Assembly: GCA_011033025.1 (NCBI GenBank)
Contig: WFMF01000099.1
Location: forward strand, 422,190-486,189
Direction: 5' to 3'
Source: Beroe forskalii
Lineage: Eukaryota; Ctenophora; Nuda; Beroida; Beroidae
DNA: 64,000 bases
Both the position numbers and the translations under genes were made by a program. The notes below the pieces were generated by a model. It was not told the origin of the DNA. It ran no database searches and saw nothing but the letters and a program-made list of their open reading frames with translations. Of the stretch, positions 12,801 through 21,800 are shown piece by piece. Within the stretch, counting starts at the first letter, position 1, and each line of letters begins with the position of its first letter.

Positions 12801-15800
12801 GATGGTGATGGAGTACTTATCTCGTAGTGTCGAGGCAATTTGTTCGACATAGAAGTCAGGGTCGTTTGGGAGAGGAGAGTAGGTTTTGTTACCCGTACAT
12901 TCTAGGGTATTAGTGTCAAAACCAAGTTCTTTGAGAAGAGTTATAACATAGAACTTCTTACAGATAAAAAGCGAAGTTGTTAGATGCTTTATCAATAGTA
13001 CAAATGATATAAAAACTTCTGAAGACGTTTGAGTTCTTCCTTGACACCCCTCTCTCAAGGACATTGTCTTCAGTTTGTTCAAAGACATGTGGATGGTTGT
13101 CTTTATAAAATCTAAGTCTATTATCAACGATATCCGACACTCTGCTATACCAAGAATCAAAAGCAGCGTTCTTCAAGTGGTACTTCTTCCTCCTCCTGTT
13201 TCGATCCTTGAAGTATAAAATCGGTTTGCAGTACTTTGATATGCTTGTAATATATCCATACACCTTTATAGATAAGACCTTGGATGTTATACCTCCACCA
13301 TCTTCCAAGTTCCTACCTTTCAGATTACACTTTATTTAACTGTGAGAGTAATTTCATCTTAGTCTGTGATTTAACTGTCTGTGCAGAGTAATGTATAATG
13401 TGTGTCAAACAACACAGAGCACAGTGATACTGCACTGTCCAGAACTTCTGTCTTCTGAGTTCTGTGCAGCGGTTTGTATAATATTTGTACACATACAAAT
13501 ATTGCTGTACATTGAGGCACTACGATCCACATTCACAGCATTCTCAGGAAGAGTGGTAAGCTGTATGGGCTTCTGTCAAAACATTAGTCTACAATCTGTC
13601 AATCTACTGTAAACACTACGATTCCAAAACTAAGGCCTTGACATCTTAATGATTGTGCAGGGAACTCTGTCATTATGGCATGAGCTGTGTTGAGTTGCCG
13701 AAGTCATGTGGAGGGAAATTGTACACCGTACTTGGCAAGTGAGATATGCAATATCAAGAAAAGTGTCAATGTATGATTTGTTTCTATATGATTTGAACCT
13801 TTTGAAATGAAAATCAGTTTACACCATGTGAGATTTAACGCACGTGTCACTTGGTATAAGAGCAAGGTATAACAATAACACAGTGCAGAAGGCTTTATAC
13901 TTTTATAAGTCGCATGATTGACTATCCTACTCAAATAAACCCTTACTTTCCTCCAATTTGCGAAGAATTATAAACAAATCAGAGTAGAATTCGATAGCAA
14001 TTCATTGCATATATTCTTACTTAATAAGGCACGAAGTGAATGAAGGAGCCTGTAACTGAACTGTGACCACTAGAAGCGTTCCACCATAGAACAGTGGCAA
14101 TCAGTTCCAGTAATTAGGGTGGTAATAAGTTAGCTAGTTCTCAAGTCAGATCATATTAGAATGCTATAGAGGTCACAGCTTTATATTGACGTACGTGCCC
14201 ACATTTAAAGTTCCATTACAATCCTTAAATTCCTATGTAAGAAGTTGGTTTCTATCAATCTATAATCCTGATTTATATTTGAGTTTTGACTTTTGAATTG
14301 TGCTGAGGGCCAACTAGTATCTTCTTCTTCTGACTATGCGCGTTTGTCGTAACTCGTAGCTCTCGATATATTAGCAAATATTTAGTACAGAAGTACAGAC
14401 TGTACTTGAAAGTAAGTATTCTTTATGTACTATATGCATAAGTACAATGTACATCACTATGAATTGTATTCAGTAACACTGTAGTAGTATTCCCATGGTG
14501 ATTACATGTCTCCATGGTTACTGCGCTTTTAAATACAACTCCTTGCCATCCAATGTATATGTTCAAAGAGCATTTGTATCTACACAACGGAAGTGTAGGA
14601 AAGTATGAAGTTGGTACACACAATCGAGAACGTACAAAACCCGGCAAGACAGATGCACACATTCCACATTGCATCACACTTTTGCAAAACCACGAATCTG
14701 CGTAAAGAGTAGTTTACTGCGGAAACTGCTGCCAACCTATTGTTACGAGGGATTTACTGTATCTATATTTGGAATAACTTTGAATTGCAAGGTTCGAATT
14801 CCCTGATCTCCTTACGAAACTTTGAGTTTTGATCAATTTTTGAGGAACTGGGATTAGAAATGAATAATTGTAAGTTATAGCTCGCTCATTCACTTTTGTT
14901 TCCTCACTGCTGGGGTAATGGGTATCCGTATAGCCCTTATTCGCATGGGGATTTAGCCCTAGGCTCTGTGCCGCCATAATTGGTGGTAGAGCCCTGGCAA
15001 TCGAACTATGCAAACAATGCCCACGAGATGTGAAGGTAGATTCAGAGACAAGCTTCCTTATGCCACAAGATTAGACATGTGTTTACCTGTGAAGTAACAT
15101 TGTTATAGTATCATGATTATGCGAGAGCTGTGTTGTATTGTCGGGAGTAACTATTTAAACATTTAATTGGGGTCTCAAGGTGTGATAATGAGAAGGGCTC
15201 AGTGAAACAATGCTTCATTTGGTACCTGGCCATTGTGATTTGATAACGGATGTTGTTTTGCAGAGAGAAACATGTTTTTATAAAGCTGTGAATCCCGAAG
15301 TTGCGAACTTTCAATTTAATCTTTTCTTAATACTTAATCACTCCGCAACGCTCATTTACCATGTCTCTCATCTGTTTGAGGATTTGAATCGGAGGGGGTT
15401 TTGCAGCTGGGGACCCCTTTTGTCGTCATCAAATGCGGTATGCAAATGTCGTCAGATTACAGGATGCGCTTTGGATTGTTGTGAAAGTTAAAGCTCATTT
15501 CGAAGTCCACTATATGCCAGGAAAGCCAGGATATCTCCCTGCAAATTGTTTAATGAAGTGTGAGATTGCATCTCATTGCATGGAGTAACAATGCGAAGTA
15601 ACACAACACTAGACTTGTCTAGAGAAAGCAACAGGAAGTAGCAAACCCGGTACTTTTACAGCTTTACCACTGGAAGTGTAGTTTATCCATATAGTCATGA
15701 GAGGAATTAGCATCCATTGTGTTTGTGTGTCTCAATGTGCGTGTGTCTGTGTGTGCGTGTGTCTGTATGTGCGTGTGTCTGTATGTGCGTGTGTCTGTAT

Positions 15801-18800
15801 GTGCGTGTGTTTGTATGTGCGTGTGTCTGTGTGTCTGTGTGTTTGTAACGCTGCAAGCACTCAGCAATGCTCACGGTATAATTTGATTAAATCACAAGGT
15901 GTTCCACGTTATGTTTTGTGTGGACTTTAGCATACCAGCATACCTCACATTTGCTTTGATTTGCTCTGAAAGACGCAAGTCTATACTTTTGTAATTGTGA
16001 AGAATAGGTACAACTAATTGTGCTAACTTTTGTCAAACTTTACCAGAGTTTTGCATTTCTCTACTCATAGTCTCTCATAGTCTCTCAGATATAACGCAAG
16101 GTATCTTCATTTTTATTTTCAAAAGTAAGGGATGAGTACATTCTGGTGGCATTTTTTTTCTCCATAATCCTTTTCATACACTACAGTGCTTTCTGTTCAG
16201 ACGAGCGTGAAAAGCATCTGCAAATGTGCAATTCCACATTTTGCAAGATGTAATCTTTCTTTTCTTCATTCAATGTGATAGAGCTACCTGAGATTGGGCT
16301 GGTATAAAGTTACTAATCTTTTCATGAGTAGATTCTAGTACCGACAAACTTCTTATGACCCATTGGTCTACTCCTTTGTAAAATCTATCGCCGAAAATTA
16401 ATTTCTGGTCACGAGCCTTACAACGCCTTGTGTTTCACTTTTTCTCCATTTTATATTTCCCTTTATTTCGCTTTCTCCTCATTTTGCTTTTTCTTCATTT
16501 CGCTTTCTCCTCATTTTGCTTTTTCTTCATTTCGCTTTCTCCTCATTTCGCTTTCTCCCCATTTCACTTTCTCCTCATTTCGCTTTCTCCCCATTTCACT
16601 TTCTCCGATTCTCTCCATTGCTTCACTTAGTAGACATTCTCTGTGGGGTGGAATGTTGCATGAACAGGGGTAAATACCTATTCCTACAACTTAATAAGCC
16701 TCAGAAAGTGAAAGTGAGAGCACTCTAAGTGAGAACACTCTCAATGAGAGTGCAACTTAATGAGAGCAACTTAATGAGGGAAAGTGACTGTCACCCTATG
16801 CTATTATGTGTAGTTACCATAATATTGTGTAGCCCCATTTGTCTCGAGTCCTTGACCTAGATTGCCATCGATTATAAGCTCTTAGGCTGAGAGCACTAGC
16901 CATCTCAGAGTACTAACCACAAGGTAGCTGAACTTCATTTAATAAGTATTGAGTTTCAATTCCAATCTTTCAATGGGTAAGTTTTGCTTGCTCGGGTTAT
17001 TCAACTTAATAATAATCAGGTAACCCACTAAGGGTTATTTGTCAGCTGTTTTTGCCCGTTTGGTTTGTTAAATTGCTCAGCTGGAAAAACGAACCACTTC
17101 AAAATCGAGCAATAGTTACCAGCGTTCAGCACATACCACTAATTTACAACTAATTATGCTACTCATATGCACAATATATCTGACGAATGAATAAGATGTG
17201 AAGGCCCTATTACACTACCTACTTACCTATCATAACATAACACAGTAATAAATGCATCATCACCAATGACAGGGGGTCAAAGTCACTAACAAAAAGCACC
17301 GCAAAGTTACTTGACATTCGTTCCCAGCAATTTGAACACAGAGGAACATGTTCACAGGTTTCTCAGGGTTAAAGGACAGGAATTGGCACATTATTAAATA
17401 ACGACCTTTTATGATAGTCAGGGCAGTGCCTTATAAGATGGCGTCAGGACGAGTGATCACATATAATAAAGTTATTAACTGTATTACTACTTTACTACTA
17501 CATGTGGGCCTTGAATTTGTACTTTTTTACATTTTTCTCCTTTAAAATCCGTTTCAGCAGATTGTCGGAAACCTGATACTCGGTACTAGGTCAATACAGT
17601 ATAAAGCCTCACCTGAGGTAGATTAAGTACTTATAAATTGGCGTCCATTCTTACTCTAATCAAACATTCGCTGTCTTTATTAGGACCACGTCAAACCTGT
17701 AGTGTGTATTTGTCTAGTCTTCTTACTTTCTTATCTCAGTGTCATAGTTTGTCATTTCAGTGATATACCGTTTCATTTTACAATTGCGGTTAGGTGATAT
17801 TTGAGAATGGACGTTTCAAAGCCCCGTTTTCTTGTTTATATTGTCGCCAGCGACCAGTATCAACCTGGATTGCCAAACATGACCACATTTTATCACTCTT
17901 CTCGCTCTTCTAGCAACTTTGCAGCCACCATTGTTACCCCGAATTAAAAACTCATCTTTATTTAATCTCATTTACACCTTTTTATTTATGTGTACCCTGT
18001 TTTAAAATACCGTCAAGATATTAACAGATCCCAGCAATCTGTGAGATTAATTGCAAGGGTTGTCAAGTTGAAGAGTCAAAGTAGCCTGTAATTTAACATC
18101 GCTCTTCTACCTAAGTTTGTGCTTTGGTCTTGATTAGAAATTTCAACTTATTACATATCTCAACTCATTATACATATCAACTTATAACATATCATACTTG
18201 TAGTATGTAGATAATAATACCTGTAGTGTGTATTGACGTATTTGTCTAGTCTTCTTATCTCGGTGTCATAGGTTGTCATTTCAGAGATATACGTTATACC
18301 GTTTCATTTTACATTCGCAGTTTGATGTTATATACTGAACGTTTCAAAGAGCAAGTGGAGGTTTCAAAGAGCAAAGATTGTATTTTTTCGATTTGTTTTT
18401 ACCCCTATTTTATAAATGTTGCCAGCTGAAGCATTTTGATGGAACCTGGGGTTCTTATGCCTGATCACTGCATGTTCAAAAAAGCTTCTAAAAACTTCAT
18501 TCAACCACAATTGTTGAAGCAACTAATATAAATAATTCTGTAGCAACTAACTGTTTCCAAATTAAACCACACGTTATCACTCCGTGTAGCAATACTATAC
18601 CACCATTGTTCCAAGAGAGAGACTTTTGATCTGCACATATAATCTCATCTACACATACCGTAGTGATATTATTATTAACAGATCCTTGTAATCCATGAGA
18701 TTAATTGTGAAGGTAGTCAAGTAGAAGAGTCAAAGTAGTCTGAAAGTGAACATTTTACCTAAGTTTGTGCTTTGATCATTATTATTATCCTAACTCCGTT

Positions 18801-21800
18801 TTCTTGTTTATATTGTTCCAGCGACCACATAACTCATATATGCGATCAATGTTCGTCCGTACGTCTTCTAGCAACTTTGCAACCACCTTTTGTATATTCC
18901 GAGTTTTGACTGTTTTCAAATGATTAGTATTCGAAGAACCACCATTGTTCTTTTGTATATTCTCGTTTGAAGTTAGCAACTTAGCAACCACCATTGTTTC
19001 AACGAAATGAAGCAACCACCATTGTTCCCCGGGGGCAACCACCATTGTTCCCCGGCAACCACATGTAATCACTCTTCTAGCAACTTAGCAACCACCATTG
19101 TTCCCCGGCAAGCAAATCATCTCAGACCCTGCCTTTATAACATTTTACCTAAGTTTGTGCTTTGATCATTATTATTATCCTAATAATACATAACATATGT
19201 GATCAAAGTCCGTACGTTTGCTGAGTTTTACTGTTTTCAAATGATTAGTATTCGAATTTCCGAAGAAAGTTTTGTTTTTGTTTTTTACTTAAACTGATAA
19301 TTGATAAAAGATTACAGACCCTGCCTTTATATAGTTTTATAATAAGTTGCATAATGACATAAGTTACCAAGTTTTACTTCTGAGTTTCGCTTTTACTTGT
19401 TTAATTAATACTTGATTAAGCCACTCGATTATATTTTATTAACAATTTGCGTCCTAAATTTTTACCAAAGATTCTTATCAACGCACATAAATTCATCTCC
19501 TTCTCATTGAGCTAGCAGGATCTCCCAATAACCCCATACTCTTCCAGAGAGGAACATGACTATAGAGCACGTGAGTGCTGTCTACCGCCTAGACAGCCCT
19601 AGTCTAGACAGGAGTCTGTGGGTTGTCTACCTGTCTGTGGTCCTCCTCTCCACGCTCATTGGGGACTGCATCATCCTCTACTCTTCCCTCAAGCACTCCG
19701 CTATCAAACTCAACCCTTATCTCGTGACTGTGATCGTGCATCTTGCAGTGTGCGACCTTTTGTCAGGGATAGTGTTTGTTCTGCCTACTCTAGTGTCTCT
19801 GATAGCAGATTCCTGGGTTTTAGGGGAGCCTCTCGCGTACATACACCTCTACCTCAACAACTGTACATATCAGATTAATAACTACTTGATCAGCATTCTA
19901 GCCTGCAGTAAACTAATACTCCTAAAGTTCCCGTATAAAACAAGGTTCTGGGACAGAAGACACGGTCACGTGATATGTGGGATTGTGTGGGTGTTAGCCC
20001 CAATCTACCCTGCAGTTAGGATGCTGTGTGATCAGCACGGTCTGGTGTTCAGCTATATTCACTATAACATAGACTTCGGAGTAGCTGACCAGTACACTCA
20101 CATAGACAGGGTACTGGTGTACCTGTTCGTTGTGGTTATAGGGTACATCCCCTTCTTGCTAGTGTTTGGGAGCAATGTGGGTACGCTCTGCTACCTTGTA
20201 GGTACTAGGAAGTCTGCTAAGAAGTGTGGGGGTGAGATGCGCTGGCAAGGGATTGTCACAGTGGTCGTCACAGCAACGGTCTACTGCATATCCTCCATAC
20301 CAGACACAGCAGCCATCATAGCTTTTACTCTGCTTCCAGTTCAGAACATTGTGACTTACAAGAGGGTGGCTGAGGCTATGAACTCACTGAATGTCATGGC
20401 TAACTTCTACATTTACTTCCTGACCATCCCTAGTTTCAGAGCCTATGTGAGAGGTCTGGTGTCAGGGGTGAAGGGAAAGTGATGGACAGTGTTCTGGCAA
20501 TCTGTCAAGGGAAGTGTGGAGACTACTGTTGTAGGAGAATGGTGGGAGGGAGGGCAAGTCCGAGGAGGTCGTTTCTATGAAGGATTTGAAATGATATGTG
20601 AATAGTTTGCTTTTAATGCTGATTGTCATTCTCACCGATTTTCCAGTGTTTCTGCCAGTAATTATTGGTTGATTGAGAATATTATGATTTGGTCGAGCTA
20701 TCAATATCTCACTATTAATCAAACTTTTGACTTTTGAGTTGATGAATTTTAAAGATGTTATTTTAATGATTGTACTGTACTGTAAATTTGCTATTGTATA
20801 TATCATTTGTCATATACAACTGAGTATGGGGGCCAGGTGTACCAAAGTCCACCTCTCTAGATTTCAATCTCTTCGAAGTAATTATCATCTAAAATTATAA
20901 GTGGTGTCTCGTATCATTTTGCCGCGTCTCGCATCGTGGTGTCGCAGGGGTTAACGAGTCACTAATCCCGAAGTGGGGGGTTCGACTCCCACTCAGGGCA
21001 ATGAGCGTGGTAAAATCAGGAGAAAACATTGAACATTGCGCAATGCTGTTAATGAAGAGGCTGCAACCCATCGTGACAAAGTCTTGGAATAAGCGCCTAT
21101 TCCTTTTGGAGGGGGGGACAATTTATAAATTCTCAAATATATCTGTGTTTTTACCTGGGTGGTAGGTAAAGGCAGTCCCCAGCATGAACAGTAGCGTACT
21201 CCCAGGGGACCTCAGCAAACTTGGGGAAGGTGACGTAGTTGACTTGCTCAGGGTTTATCAGGGAGAATCCCCCGTGATCCCCGTCTACCTGTAGGGGGGT
21301 AGTCAGGGTGGGTAGAGGATGGGTAAGGAGAGAGAAGTGGTTAAGAGGAGGAGAGAGAGAGCGGTAAGGGAGAGGGGGTTAGTTAGGGTGAGGGGATAGT
21401 AAAAGAGAGGAGATTACTTTATTGGAAGCTGAGGATAAGGGGTGAATGGTGGCTGGGGAAGGGCAACAAATAGGGTATTAATAAGGATACAAAGGATGAA
21501 AACTACGGATAAAGGTTTAAACAGGCATGTCAAGTTTCTCGAAAGTGGAACTCGCTGATGCTACGAATGTCTCTTCTCACCTCTTCTGCTTGGTAGATGG
21601 CGTCGTTGTATTTGTTGTTAATGAATATCCAGTCTTTAGAACCCGCCAATAAGCAGTTCATCTGGTTGTGTGCGTCCTGAAAAAGGAGCAGGTGAGACAC
21701 CACGGGAATAAGGGGAATAGTAATAGGTGAAGGGGTGAATCTAGCAAACCGTGTGTATTGTGTAATTAGTAATATGTCTTCATAAACACACCATCGCGAA

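Noticed and set aside
15664-15930. Cys-rich and His/Thr-rich frames in the GT repeat
   Set aside because: They are microsatellite-coded on both strands.
20936-21000. Functional tRNA gene
   Set aside because: The T stem has a mismatch and no acceptor stem pairs; an unrelated body follows, so SINE-like is a better description.
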